Positions 23,855-39,774 of a stretch of 64,000 nucleotides of DNA are shown here, in pieces. Numbering within the stretch: position 1 is the first letter of the stretch; each line of letters begins with the position of its first letter. Under the pieces are notes generated by a model. That model saw only the letters and a program-made list of their open reading frames with translations. It had not been told where the DNA came from and searched no databases. The position numbers and the translations under genes are program-made. The stretch spans positions 126,001 to 190,000 of the forward strand of contig WPIO01000009.1 in assembly GCA_009760855.2 (NCBI GenBank), read 5' to 3'. The DNA comes from Cristatella mucedo. Taxonomy: Eukaryota > Bryozoa > Phylactolaemata > Cristatellidae.

Positions 23855-24032
23855 TGAGCCGTGATGGCACACTAGGTAAGGCGGTTGCTTTCACGACCTC
23901 GGTCCCGAGGTCGTGGGTTCGATTCCTGTGGTGGGCGATTCTCTATCGCCACTGCAAGCGGTGGTGATAGCCATAAAGGCTCTTGTGTTGCTATACAAAA
24001 AGAGGCTGTTTAATCAGCTAGGATTTTTTTTA
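23855..24032 (+). mobile_element. SINE S1 copy (best preserved)
   Basis: A box GTGATGGCACACTAGGTAAGG, an 11-bp-arm palindrome CACGACCTCGG-TC-CCGAGGTCGTG, B box GGGTTCGATTCC, a second hairpin CTATCGCCAC...GTGGTGATAG, 3' end GAGGCTGTTTAATCAGCTAGG and a T run. A and B boxes imply RNA polymerase III transcription. Confidence 0.9.
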
Positions 24033-24789
24033 CCTAGCAGGTCTACTCATGTAAAAGTCACCTTGAGGACACGACTTTGGCGTTAAGCTAGATGTCCCAT
24101 AAAGAACTTGGTGAGGAGTTTCAATTGATGCTTAGGCAAGTCTAAGGTGGACAGCTGATGGCTGCGGAGGTGAGAAGAAACTGAATTTGATCAGCTCTCA
24201 GAATTTGATCAACTCTCTGGTTTCGCCGGTCTGCAGCTGATGACTGGAATGGTGCCAGCAATTGCCTCCTGCTTCCAGCGAGAAGCCATTGCTGGCCTTT
24301 TCCTCTCATATCTTGAATACTCATACCAGCCTGTGTCACAAAGTGTTTAGCAAGCAATACAATAAAAAAAAGTGAAAATGCTTGATGGAGTAAGTAGAAA
24401 TCGCACTGGCCTTACAGAAAACCAAGATGAATTTACAGATGAATTGCCGATGAAATTCAAAAATTTCAAAAGTTAGAAGCTACTATCTCAGATGTTCTTA
24501 CTAGAAATATAACTCTTTGGCGTTTAAAGTCAAAAGCTAACTTTATCGCCGAACAAGAATTTAATTAATTAAAAATGTATGCAAATGCAGCTTATCGAGA
24601 AAAAGTGTTGGAAACGCGCATTGCTAGAATTTTGTTATGCATTTGGTAGTATGTAACATACTAGTAATAATTACACAGATTGTGCTTTATCGCGTTATCG
24701 CTGCCGGCTCAAAGACATACACAATTGATTTATCTTAGGAGGAAGATTTAAATGGAAGAAAAGTCTGTGCAAATCTTTTCCATCTTTTC

Positions 24790-24985
24790 GGAGAAGCTAC
24801 TTCCCTGCTAATAACTTCCTCAACTTCTCTCAAGACTCAGCTTCTCACTTTCTCTTTGTTGCATGAGATGGAGTCGGTTGGCTATCGCATGCGAACCGAA
24901 AGACGTTTAGGCTTTGAGTGTGCTGTAGAAAACTCTCGAGCGCAACATTCTCACTAAGTCCTCATGGTTTTGTGAAGTAGTTACA
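24790..24985 (+). mobile_element. LINE B 3' fragment
   Basis: Carries CTTCTCACTTTCTCTTTGTTGC, GTTGGCTATCGCATGCGAACC and TAGGCTTTGAGTGTGCTGTAG, matching on the plus strand the 3' region of the copies at 4,935 and 35,690. Confidence 0.7.
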
Positions 24986-27704
24986 CACGGAGATGGCATT
25001 ACATATGTTCAGATGAGCAGCCAGCGCCATTGGTAACTGGCCTCTATGCTGATGGATTATTTTACTTGGCCTGCTGTTCCTTGAAACGTTAGAATTGGCA
25101 CTTTTTTCGCAAAACAAGAAGTGGCATCAGTTTGAATGAAAAGCATAGCTTATAAGTTTGCGTTGCGCAAAATGGTGCCTGCTAGGCGAATGTAGACATC
25201 GTTATTTAAAAACGCTTGCTGCAAAGTTCGTCAAAGAAATATAACAGTGTGTCGCCGCCGCCCAAAGGCCCACAGGAAATCGCGGGCGTAAGGTCGCGGG
25301 CTTAGGAAAAGGGGCTACCGGACCCCGGTGCATCCTGGAACTAAGAAGTAGCCCTCGGGCAGCCAAGGAGCCCGGCATGTCTCCCTCCAGCCTTGATTCA
25401 GTTGGCTGGTCCGAGAAGGTAAAGGGAAGCCCTCGTTTTCGATTTATCGTGGCTACTCTATGGTCAGGATTGCACTGCATTGCCAAAGACTAGAAGTGCA
25501 GCAGTACTTAGCTCGTACGTAGTAACGTTGATGACTAGAGTGTCCATTAAGGAACATGTATGGGCGCTCTGCAGAGCAACGGTCTCAGGAAAGTGCTAAG
25601 AAAAAACTCTCTCGGGCATCTAATTTGGTGAAGCAATCGGCTTGCGGCTGGCTGGCTTGAAAAGCCAATGAAATGGCTCTCTGAAATGTTTCGAAGGAGC
25701 TGACATAAACAATCCCTCTGCTTGAGGCGTGGCTTTAGCTGGAAGAGATTGCGGTCGAACTTATATACTACGGCTAGGCTCTAATTTTTAGCTGCCGAAA
25801 GCATTTACAAGCCAACTTACAGTGCAGCCCACGGTGCAGCCCACGATGCAGATGACGCGGTATCTATTTAAGAACGAAGCCATCTAGCCACGGACGGATA
25901 CTTTGTGTGGCAGACACGGCTCGCGTACAGTTGTTATTGATGGAGTCTAATTCATCAATCTGTCGCTGGGAACACAATTTCCTTGCTATAAAAGGGCAGG
26001 CGCCCATAACGAGTTTAGTACCAATGACCGCTAAGTGACACCTCTCGATGTACAGTGTATTGCAAATTGAGGCTAATCACCATTAATGCTTACACTTTTA
26101 GGCGACATGTAATAGCATAGGTTTTCCTCGTTTCGCTGCTTTATGTCTACTGACAGTCAGGCCATGAACTCTCTCTCTCTCCCCCTCTCTCTCTCTCTGT
26201 CTCTTTCAGTAAAGCACCATTTTCTAAGAGAGCACCGGTCTAGAGCGGCCTATTTTGGAGCTATTGTGAGCAGAGGCAGCGAAGAGTATTGCCTAGCACC
26301 AGTGTGCAGAATCCTTACCTGAGCACCACGACCGGATTCCGCACGTTGCGGTTGTGCCGATTTTGATAAGCTTAGTCCGATAGGCCATACATCGATCATT
26401 AGACATCCATGCGCTGACAAGAGTTTTCATGGTTGCGGCTCTGTATAAGCGACGCTATTTGTTTCTATAGACACAGTCTGCCTCGTAAAACGAAAGCCAG
26501 CCTCTATAGCCACTGTTTTCATAGTATCACTCACTTTCAGTGAATGGAGGAATTTTTTTCAAGGATTGCCACTAAGCCCGGGCATCGGCGGAAGAGCCTG
26601 AATAAGTGAACTCAGTCATGTCATAACTTCTTCATATAAGCGTTTAGCCGCGTTACATACGTAACATGATGTATTCTATAAATAGTTAACGGGTTATTTG
26701 TAATTTTTTAATAACCAAATGAGAATTCAGTTGATGGGATGCTTTTCAGGTAAATGTTTCTTAGAAGCTGGTTACAGGGAAGACGGACGAGTCTACTAAA
26801 AAATTGTCTTCAATTTTTCAAAGGTACAACGTAATTTGCTTCACCAGCAGCCGCTGCATTAAGGATAGAGAAGTTTTGTGCAACGTTGGAAATAAGACAT
26901 GCAGGATGTCATTAAGCAGCAAAAGAAGTCAGCAAGCAGTCTTTTACAATATAGACACCATGCAGTCTAATATAATACAAAATAGACGCTAGAGTTCTAT
27001 GGGCTCTATTTAAGCTGAAGGAAGGTTAAGGAACACTCATACTCATTATGCAAAGGCATGCACACGGTTCAATATCGATTCATCGCAATGTGTTCTGACG
27101 CAAGAGACTTGCATTGCTAAAAGGGTTAACAAATAAAATTCTGCTCGTGCGCATAGTTTGTCAAAGATAGCCTATAAAGTCCCAAATGCCTACAAGTATA
27201 GTTACAATCCGCGAGCGCAAGAAGAGGGGCCATCGGATCCTGGCCAACTCATAGAGCACCTTCAAGAGGCCACACAGTGTGACCACCTTAGGCCATCTTA
27301 CCATTGGCTACCTCTCAAACTGTACAGTTTGGCTCTCTTTTTGGTTTAATCATGGCTGCTATACTTTCAGGATTGCTCTGTGCTGCCAAAACTTGAAAAA
27401 GTAGCCGTTGTTAGCTGAACTGTACCTCACAAATTGTCACATAATTTTGTAAAAAAGCATCCGTGCCTCATGCCAATTCTTCACCCAAATAGGGACTCGC
27501 CGGTTGCGAAGCAAAAGACTTCACACAGAGTCCTGGCAAGAGACGACGCTATGCCAATCCGTGGCAATTTTTGTCAGTATTTGCAACAAGGCACAGGAGA
27601 AAGGCAGTGACTGTGGAGATTTGGTTTGTTCGTAGTGCAAGTAAGATCATGTTATTTTTTGTCATTTAGATATCTCGTTTAATGAGTGGGAAAGAAAGCG
27701 CACG
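24986..27704. other. No gene recognised; small (CT)n at 26,169-26,205
   Basis: Unique-looking sequence. A GC-rich patch at 25,240-25,420 has a 94-codon minus-strand frame without similarity. Confidence 0.4.
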
Positions 27705-28146
<442 letters not shown>

Positions 28147-29162
28147 GCTGTAGCCCTTCAGACGTGATCTCACCAGTTTTGCAGCACTGTGCCACAAGGA
28201 TTTAAAAGATTAGTACTTCGTGGGCGATCGGAATACCACGAGAATTATTGCCTTTGGCTGCCGATCATTGCTTGCTAAGGCGAGTAATCCTCGCAGATGA
28301 GAGGCTAGCTACGGTGATAAGAACATTTGTGCGAGACTCAGTTCTCGCTGCAAACTTGCCTTTGATGTCGAGAGGCTTGTTAAAGTCGTAAGACTGGCGA
28401 AGCACAACTTCCTCAAAGGAAAGCCTAGTGATAGCAAAGAGAGACGCCATAGTTCTTGCTGGACAGACCTGTGCTGTTGGATCAGCGTTATTTTTCTCAA
28501 CTGATACAACCATCTGAGCTGGTTGAGGTGACACTGATCGATAACGGCGTTCACCATTTCTCCAATGACATGGCACCATGATTAGGCTTATAACTCTTGT
28601 GCTGTGCAGCCACAAGTCTAAGGAAGGGAGACTTATAGGTATTTGGCAACCTTGGACTGACCTTACGGGGCACACAGGAAGCCGCCGTACATAGCCCCCT
28701 GAGCACATTGGCAACACAAGGAAAGGTCAAGATCTGGCTTCCATTTGGGCTTCATCTTAACTGAGTCCGCTTGTGCAGGAGTGTGCGAAGCTAATGGTTT
28801 AATCTTGCTGAGTCCTGGAGGTTCACTTAAGAGCACAAATATGTAATTTTGTTAGCATAGGCGTTGACTATGTATTGCAAATCATTGCTAATAACCAATG
28901 GAAATTAATTTGTCATAACTATATGCTTTGGATGCCTTTGACGAACATTGGGTCCCTGCAAGGAGAAAAACTTTAGATCGTGCGTCACTTGGGGTCGGGA
29001 GGAATGGACAACCATGCCAAACCGACTATCAAAGCACCTGCAGCGAGCTATTTGCTTCAAGACTCCAAGTGCTGGCATGCATATACAATTAGAATAATGA
29101 AAGAAAAAATAAGAGCAAATGACTCGAGGTGGAACTGTTCCACTATTCCTAATGACCGCCAT
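28147..29162. other. No gene recognised
   Basis: A 150-codon minus-strand frame (28,265-28,717) shows no family I recognise. Confidence 0.4.
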
Positions 29163-29297
29163 TGCTGGTTTGGCCCAGTGGTTAAGGTGTTCGCCCCGAT
29201 CAAGGTCTGGCCGAGGTCGTGGGCTCGAGCCCCGTGGCATACGTGAAGCGCCTGAATAGAGATTAAATTCTCTTTGGGTACCATACAAATGAATGAA
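29163..29297 (+). mobile_element. SINE S2 copy (best preserved)
   Basis: GCTGGTTTGGCCCAGTGGTT (A box), GAGGTCGTGGGCTCGAGCCC (B box region), GTGAAGCGCCTGAATAGAGA, TTCTCTTTGGGTACCATACA and an ATGAATGAATT end. The tail hairpin is that of LINE A. Confidence 0.9.
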
Positions 29298-29557
29298 TTA
29301 ATTATATATATATAATTGTATGAATAATTATATATATATAATTGTATGAATAATTATATATATATAATTGTATGAATATATATATATATGAATATATATG
29401 ATATATATGAATATAATATATATATATATTCATATATATATTCATATATATGAATATATTATTGTATGAATATATATATGAATATATATGATATATATGA
29501 ATATATATATATTCATATATATTCATATATATATATATTCATATATATTCATATATA

Positions 29558-29592
<35 letters not shown>
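29298..29592 (+). repeat. AT-rich tandem and palindromic repeat abutting the S2 tail
   Basis: About three copies of a 26-bp unit (AATTATATATATATAATT plus GTATGAAT) followed by TATATGAATAT-type units and (TA)n. Self-complementary throughout. Confidence 0.9.
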
Positions 29593-31537
29593 CCGAATGG
29601 ATTCATTGGTATTTTTTAGGTCCCGTTTCAACAGAGTTCTTTGGTCTGGGCAAGCGATCTGGCTAATACCACGCCTGCTGAAGCATGAAAAAAGCCAGGA
29701 TAGATAACCTAACACGGCGTGTGTCTCACCTGTATAACCGTACTTTATTGGGTTAGTAGAAATTTAATGCGGTTCGTGCAGACAGCGGGATTAACTCTTG
29801 ATGTACATGTACTTGGACCAGTCGGACTGTCAGATTTAAAGGCCAGGGAGAGCAAAAGGCAAACAAAGGCAAGGAAGAAGACACTTAGAAGTGAGCTACT
29901 TGCAACAGGAAGACGCTTTGATGACGTAGCCATCACGAGCACAGAAAAGAAAGCGTGAATTTCAGCTGGTCTCGCAGCAGTAGCTGCATTTGGAATGGGT
30001 TTGAATGCCTTTTTGAAGTCTTAGAGGCAAGAGGAAGGTCAGATTCACAGCCATTGCTCCCGACCCTATTTAGCATCACAACCGAGCTGGCTGTTCTTCG
30101 TTGCCTGGTCTGTAACAATCTGCAGCTGCCTCAGAGGGAACCCCTTCGAGAACTGACTGCTAAATACAGGATCGCTGAACCAATGCGCTGGCTCCAGAAT
30201 GACAAACGAAATTCGTTTCTAATTACTCAATTAACTGGCCCACAGTCCGTTTTCTGTGCTAAGGCATCAATGGTACAGTGGTTCAAAGGAGCTGTCCCCT
30301 AATAGCAGGCAGCCCTTGAAGAGAATGAAAGCATGAATCAGCCACCACAGCCAAGCTAACTTTTGCCGGAAGATGAATTAAGATGTCTGGGTAGAGGTGG
30401 CGCCCTGCTGCTACAGATGTCAGGGTTAAAGGATCTAAAGGGCGTGCCAACCAATCGCAATGCAGCATAACTGTGGTCGCAAAGTAACAAACATGCGACG
30501 CTGCTTGGACTGAAACAGTGGCTCACAGTGAATGCCTTTGATACCGATCGCTTAATTAGCTTTGACCGGTCAGTGATCATGTGACCGGGATGGGTATACC
30601 ATTAGCACGGCTGGTATTATTGACAGCGCTGGTGTCGGTCCCAGGAGCGGCAGCTGCCGAAATGAGCTGGATCTAAGAGATACGCGGAGCATGCTCGGGA
30701 GGTAGAGTAGCCGCAGTCAGCATGCTCGCACGCAAGGCTCGCCTGCGTCGGTGCTGCAAACACCAGCTTCGGTGACTGCTTCGTGTTAGCAGCTGTGCAC
30801 TAGAAGCAATGACACATTTCTAGCTGGTGGCTTACTGCCTGTCAGCCAACTGACTTTTAGGCAACACCAATACAAAGCTAGAGAAGCGGTTTTCTATTTA
30901 GCTTATCTCGTGGCGTACTGCTTGCTGTTGTCAGGTTTAAGCTTGCCGATGCAGCTCTTGCAGGTTTATGACTTTGCCCCGATGCTGCTTGTTATTCAAT
31001 TGCCGAATGGACCAGACTTCGTGAACTGATCATCCTATGCGAAATGGGAGACCCTGGACAGCGTCCTAACAGTGTTTTAGCTGCAGCATTCGGCTCCGAT
31101 GGCAATTATGAGCTTACCAGTTGTGTGCTCGAACTGATCGATACAGCGGTCCTAATTTGAGGGTTATGGATAGCCTCTAGCTGATGATGTAACGCGTAGC
31201 CCGCAGTTTTGAGATGGCTGCTTAGATGACTAGCTGCAACTGTCCAAAGCCACGAAGACTTGGAATCATTTGGAAAATGCAGACGAGAAAGTTCTAACCA
31301 CTGAATGCATTATGCGGAATATGTTCATGCTTGCTCCAGAGGGAAAAGGTTTTTCCATGCATCCATTGATTCATTTTCTAACGGGTGTCGTTATTGCTGC
31401 TTTTGAAATCGAGCATGCGAGGTCATAAAATAATAATAGTAGTGCATAAGCAAAAGCATATGCGTAAATACAAGTATATAGCTATCGAACTACTAGGAGC
31501 CACAACGTACGACTGTAGCTGCATCATGGTGAGGATC
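29593..31537. other. No gene recognised
   Basis: Short frames (up to 115 codons at 29,955-30,302) without recognised similarity. Confidence 0.4.
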
Positions 31538-32661
<1,124 letters not shown>

Positions 32662-32776
32662 TTCGACCAAGGCCGTGGGTTTGAGTGCTGCTGTAGGCGA
32701 TCTTTTATTGCCCACTGCAAACGGTAGTGCTAAGCCTTTGAGGCTCTTCTGCCTGAAGCTGTTGAATCAGCTAACG
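32662..32776 (+). mobile_element. SINE S1 copy, 5'-truncated and diverged
   Basis: Begins in the CCGTGGGTTTGAGTGCTGC B-box region; keeps CACTGCAAACGGTAGTG and CTGTTGAATCAGCTA. Confidence 0.65.
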
Positions 32777-33435
32777 ATCCACAGATCGTGTCTGTTCAAG
32801 CTTTAATGCTTGTACCAACTGTCACGGTTTGCATATCTGCAATGGGTGTATTTCATCACTTTGTTGTGAGCACAAACCGTAAAATGGCCTCGCCCAGTGG
32901 GTCCTTTGGCATTCTGCATAGAGTTGGGCACCGAACAACGGGCCGGGCATCTGAACCGGGCCCATCGAGCTGAAGATCCGAGAGGCAACTGAACACATTA
33001 CCTAAGATTTTCAACATGATAGTTCGCATGCAAAAAGTAGGAGCCTGAAATAGAAAGGCGCATAGAAACCTATGCACGTTGTCTGTGGCATTCAGTAGCT
33101 CAGAGAATGCAGCATCACCTCACCAGCTGTCTTAATCTTCCTCCGCTACGAGCCGATTGGTATGGTAAACGCTTGGAGGTTTATCAAATGCATTTGCTAG
33201 TCAGGACATCATCCTAGAGTGCAGTGTGTCAAAAATCAGCACACAATTTAAATAGAACTTCGGTGCATCTCTGCCCCCTATCAGAAGCTGCTGCCAGATG
33301 TGTGGATCCAAAGAGCAACTGTCTGGCCCTCTGCTCTGCCCTGAATCATGCAGGAGGTGCCAATGAAGCTCAAATATGGCTCCAGGAGAAGGTACTACCG
33401 TTGTATGGGTTCTGATGTTCCTATAGGAGCTTTTG

Positions 33436-33605
33436 CAGATACCCACTTCCTCGGCTGCCCTCATGAGCCAGCGATGCTTCTCACTTTCTCTTTGGTGTGT
33501 CAGATAAAGTCTGTTGGCTACCGCATGCGTATTGATATCCGCTTGGGCATGAGTGTGGTGTAGAAAATTCTTCCGAATAACACCCAATTAGTCTTTCAGG
33601 GAGTT
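33436..33605 (+). mobile_element. LINE B 3' fragment
   Basis: ACCCACTTCCTCGGCTGCCC, CTTCTCACTTTCTCTTTGG and GTTGGCTACCGCATGCG match the LINE B 3' region in plus orientation. Confidence 0.7.
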
Positions 33606-35132
<1,527 letters not shown>

Positions 35133-35689
35133 TGAAACAAGTATTTAATCCTGGATTAAACCATGTAGTATTCATCGCTTAGGCCTTACTTGTAAATTAA
35201 TTTCGCCACTGCCCTACAAGTAGGTGCCACGTTTTGCTTGGCTACTGACATTGAACAGAAGACAGGTAGTGGACAGTTCGTTATAGCTGGGCATATGAGC
35301 AGTGAGACCGGATATCCAAGCATATACATATTTTCAAGGGGAAGCTGCAAAGATTGACACTCGATGGACAGATTTCTTTAAGCTAAGATCTGTCTACAAT
35401 ATAGGGCATTATGGCTAATTGGAAATCAGTTTAGGAACGGACAGGACAGGTAGTGGGTGGGGGGTTCCAGTTTCATGGACCAACAAATACATTTGTTGGC
35501 AGATGAGTCATAGAGCTGTTTCTTACGACGTAATAACCTGTGGTACCGGATGCAACGTGTTTGCGATTTTCAGAGCTTTTGCTAGAGCTATGTTCTTGCT
35601 TGAGCTAATTGTGGTTGTGTGACGAGTCGAGACTGTTAGGCTTGGTAGGGGCGTCAGGTGCAATGATGGCGTCGTACCACTATCCGAAT

Positions 35690-35970
35690 GTAATGTAATG
35701 CATCTCCGTCTGTAACTCCACAAAGTCATAAAGACTATGTGGGTGTTATGCAGGAGAGTTTTGTATAGCGCACTCACAGCCTAAGCGGCTTTCGCTACGC
35801 ATCCGGTAGCCAACAGACTTCGTCTCACGCAACAAAGAGAAAGTTGGAAGCATAGCAGAGTCAGGAGAGCAGTTGAGGTAGTGAGTAGCATGAAAGTAGC
35901 AGCTCAGGACCGCTGAAAAGGATGAGCCATAGTCGGCAGCAGAAGTGCAGTTGTCGTTGCGTAAGAACCA
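35690..35970 (-). mobile_element. LINE B 3' end
   Basis: Closely matches the copy at 4,935 (CTCCGTCTGTAACTCCAC, CATAGCAGAGTCAGGAGAGCA, CAGCTCAGGACCGCTGAAAAG). Similarity stops abruptly near 35,970, a 5' truncation. Confidence 0.85.
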
Positions 35971-36262
35971 GTGAGGGCGAGGTGAACATTATGAAATACA
36001 TAGCACTTACATGGTTCAGAGCTATCCTGAAGCAAAGCTGTGATGGATGTCACTGCGAACATAACAGCTGCTCATTCAAAACGCTAAGGGAATAAGACGA
36101 GATCTTGGCTGCCAACACATAACCAAGAGAATGTAGAGGTAAGCGAGCAGAAATTATAGATCCGTGACAGCGTTCGCGAGTTGAACAGGATTTCAAGTTA
36201 TTGCTTCTGGCCAGTAGTTCTCTGCACTCATAAGAATGAAGCTCAGATGTCAAGAGTAAAGG

Positions 36263-36374
36263 ACCGCGATAGCCGAAGAGGTAAGGTGCTCGCTCTTCTC
36301 GATTGAGGTCGTGGGTTCGAATCCTGCAGTGAGCAATCCTTTATTAGCAGCTGCACGCGGTGGTGATAGTTGCT
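36263..36374 (+). mobile_element. SINE S1 partial copy
   Basis: GCGATAGCCGAAGAGGTAAGG head, GAGGTCGTGGGTTCGAATCC B box, GCACGCGGTGGTGATAG. Lacks the 3' end. Confidence 0.7.
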
Positions 36375-39300
36375 AAAAGATATCTACCTAGCAAGAAGCG
36401 AGTGCACATAGACATACGGAAATTTGAGCACTGTTCGTGGGTCACTTCGACTAGATTTAGTAAGGAGTGGTGGACCCCGGGGGCTGGCTGGGGGGCGGGC
36501 AGTTGCCTGCCCCCGACGGGAGGACAGCAATCTGAATCCCCTATATCGGGCTGGGGCAGCAGATGGGGCAGAGGCAGTCTGGTTTGAGCATGGGCATGGA
36601 CTTTTCTGTGGGTCCACTAACCTAGCAAGCACTACGATTCTCCACTGTAAGTTTTTATTACTCATTGGTTTTCCCCTAAATTCTTGCTCCACTCCTGACT
36701 AAAAATAATGTAAAGACTAAAGAACCAGCTGTGATGACCTCAAAAAGTTCAAACGGTCAACATCTATATTGGCTCTAAGTTTGCAGATGGGGTTAGTCCA
36801 AGGACGGTAAGAAAATTTCCACGCAGGGCAATCCGCTTTGCAACCTTAGGATGGTAAGACTGCTGGATTAAATTTTTTCTAGCAGACTAACCGATTTCCG
36901 GATTGATTTACTCTAGCGGAGCTCTGAGAGCTTTTTTCGGACGTGAATTATATGCAATTTATTTCGTCTAATGAGTTGAAGCTGATCTATTGCCTTCAAA
37001 GACGAATGTCTCTGTAACTGATCGATGTCAAACGGTAAATTATTTTGCTAACGCATTTACTGAAATAAATAAGCTCGAAAAGATAGTGATTAGTATAACT
37101 GAGCCGCTGACTACCGTCTCAGTGCAGCCATCACTCAGCTGAAACCGATGCTTTTAATGGGCTGTAGATCCTTTGAGATGTGCTCATCTGAAAGGCTAGA
37201 TACCTTAAGTGAAAATGTTGCCATTTCTCCTTCTGGCACTCGTGCACCAAAATAGAGCGCATTTTCCCGCAAAAGTACAAAAATGGCAAGCAAAGCTGAT
37301 GGGAAGACTATCCCAGACGACAGCACTAAGCTAGGTGATCTCAATGTCAACATGGCCATGGAAATATTGAACGACACAGATATGCTACCAAGAAAGTTAT
37401 TGAATTTAGTTTGAGCTAATAGTACGAGGCCTCCTGCAGGATAGCACTGGAAACTGTATAAAGCAGCCTAAGGCGCCGGGAATAATGGATGGTAGCAAGA
37501 ATTTGCATGGCAGAACGAGACACCTTGTGGCAGTTTTGACAAACCTAATGGCACACGAGGAGGGGATACATGGAAGCCGAGATTCCAAAGACAGCCCCCG
37601 AGAGGCATTACATGCTGATGGAATCATTGGATTCCATTAGTTTTAAGCTAAAGTTGAATTCTGCGCTTGCCGACGTCGCAGCACATCGAAGCTCCAACAA
37701 GAGTACTGCTCAACGTCGTGTTCGCTGGGCAGATCATCATTGATAGAGCTTCTGTAAATGACCTAGAAAGAGCAGTGCTGCCGATTCTCTTCGTTGAGGT
37801 CACTATGCCCATGGCCACCCATTTCGTGGAATGGGCTATGCATCTACCAACGAGCTTCGTCTAGTGATGCCTCTATCTTCTTTGCTACGTATTACAAAAG
37901 ACTAGACCTCGCCAAAAAGCACAATTAGACGAAGACCGCCAATTATTACATCAGTATTATAACTATTGTTATTATTGTTATTATTATTATCCGTATCACA
38001 CCCGTTTAAGAGCTGGAAGACACTTTTAGTTATCCGAAACAACTCGTCCAACTTGTTACAAAAAGCTGCCTCACGAATTACAGCCGGTACTGATTTAATA
38101 GCGGTTTCACTATCCAAGCTCTTACCTGCCCAATCAGAATCTGGTCATCGAAACTGTAAAAGCACTGCAACCAAGAGATGAATTAAGACTTCTGATGCTC
38201 TGAGCTCCTCATTTGGTCTAGAATTGTGAGAGAGCATCTAAGTGGCTAGAATTTTACATTGCCAGCCTCTGAGAGCCTGCAGGTGAGTTTCAAAAAGCTG
38301 CTACTTTTCGCGAATCTAGTAACTGCTGCTACTAGGAATGGGACTGGCAGGAGGCCATCTTTGGTCCCTGTTTCTGGCGGAGCAGTCTGGTTAGACGAGG
38401 AGCCAAGATTTTCATCTGGGGAGACAGATCCGCAAGGTTTTCACGTAGGGGCAAGAACCGCGAGTAATGAAAAACAACAGAGCAAAGTGACAGTGTTTAT
38501 TCGACACGAACTGAATGGTTGCTCATCGAGTGGAAGTAGAACATAATTTTGTCATTGGTGTCAATCTGGGGCGACGTAGGAATGGGGAGACCCAGGTCGC
38601 TGCCCACCCACCCCCCACAGCTATAGGGGGGGAGGCAAATGCCCCCCTTACTTCGTGACTGTGCCTGGAACTGAAAGTAAGCTATTAAGCTCTGAGATTA
38701 AAGCTTGAAATTATTTTCTAGAATTCAACTAAGGTCTACATGCCGATCTTTTGACTATCGCGTCCAAGCGCACGCATTCTGCTTTTATAATCGTGGCCAG
38801 TGCCAAAAGCAACTTGTTATTCGAGCGCCATAGGAGACTCTCGGTGACCTACTTTGTGATCTGCGAGCGTCGAAGCTCTCAGACGCAGTGATTCCAAATC
38901 TAGGACTTCACACATCCATCGGCTTCCTGCCAGCAGCATACAAGACAAAAGTGAGACGATAATGATCAGAGCTAGTGTCTGCACGTGCAACGTGCGCCTT
39001 CTCACGCTGGACCACTCCGAGGACTTCGAAATCCACAACCGTTGCTGAGTAGTCGCTTCAAAGCCACGGCTGCTTTTGGTAGGCCAAGACTAGCTAATCG
39101 ACTTATGTCATTACCGTCACCACTGACCGCAGGGAATTGGCGATTTCCCGTGGGGACTTATAAACTAGTAATTAATACCCCTGATTAAAGATAAGGGCAA
39201 ACGATCCTATCGGCGGCTGCACTGTTACATTCTGCAGATCCACACTTACTCTGTGGTGACGGCAACTATGGTGTATCTTTTAGCCCGAATATTCTCAATG

Positions 39301-39774
39301 CTACTAATTTTTATAATCTGCTACCCCTAACATTATTGATCGCATCTCTTTTCCTTTACCTAGTAAAAATAAATCGAACGTACGAGCGCTGTAATTGATG
39401 ACTTCGCTCTTGGCTAGGCTGTGTGACTTTTCTCTTTTGATGACACTTTTGGGGTGTCCTCTTGGACGATTGCGCCACGCTTTTAAGCTTATCGAGAAGA
39501 CTGCTTTCATAATCAATCACGATGCCATGTACTTGAATATTAGAGCCTAATTACCTCCACTCCCTTGATTTCTAGTTTAGGCTACCGTAACTTAGTATTG
39601 GCAGCAGTGCCAAAAACGTCATTACGCCTACACAGTTGATGCTAAGTAAAACAGCGCAGCTTGTCCTTTAATGCAAGACATTAAATCACATGTTCCTATG
39701 CAAAGAGAACTTTGACGGCTTCTTGTCGATGAGCATGGCATGCAGCCAAGATTTTTAAAACGATCCGCACTGTC
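36375..39774. other. No gene recognised
   Basis: Contains a G/C hairpin at about 36,489-36,514 and short C and G runs near 38,600-38,650. Frames up to 102 codons lack recognisable similarity. Confidence 0.4.

Noticed and set aside
23855-23935. tRNA gene
   Set aside because: A and B boxes are present, but the sequence has no complete cloverleaf and is the head of a repeated SINE (S1).
27230-27349. Possible LINE fragment (HLRPSYHWLPLKL)
   Set aside because: Only a HWLP-like motif; flanking text does not match LINE A or B well enough.
29163-29235. tRNA gene
   Set aside because: Head of SINE S2, found in many diverged copies with the LINE-type tail.
36470-36702. Short gene at the GC-rich patch
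   Set aside because: Frames on both strands of similar length without recognised similarity.
38000-38140. Possible LINE C-terminal fragment (NLLQKAASRITAG)
   Set aside because: Weak resemblance to [12 protein letters not shown] without supporting context.
38880-39100. Possible LINE endonuclease N-terminus (TCNVRLLTLDHSED)
   Set aside because: Resembles the NVRSL-type motif only over a few residues; no downstream catalytic motifs seen.
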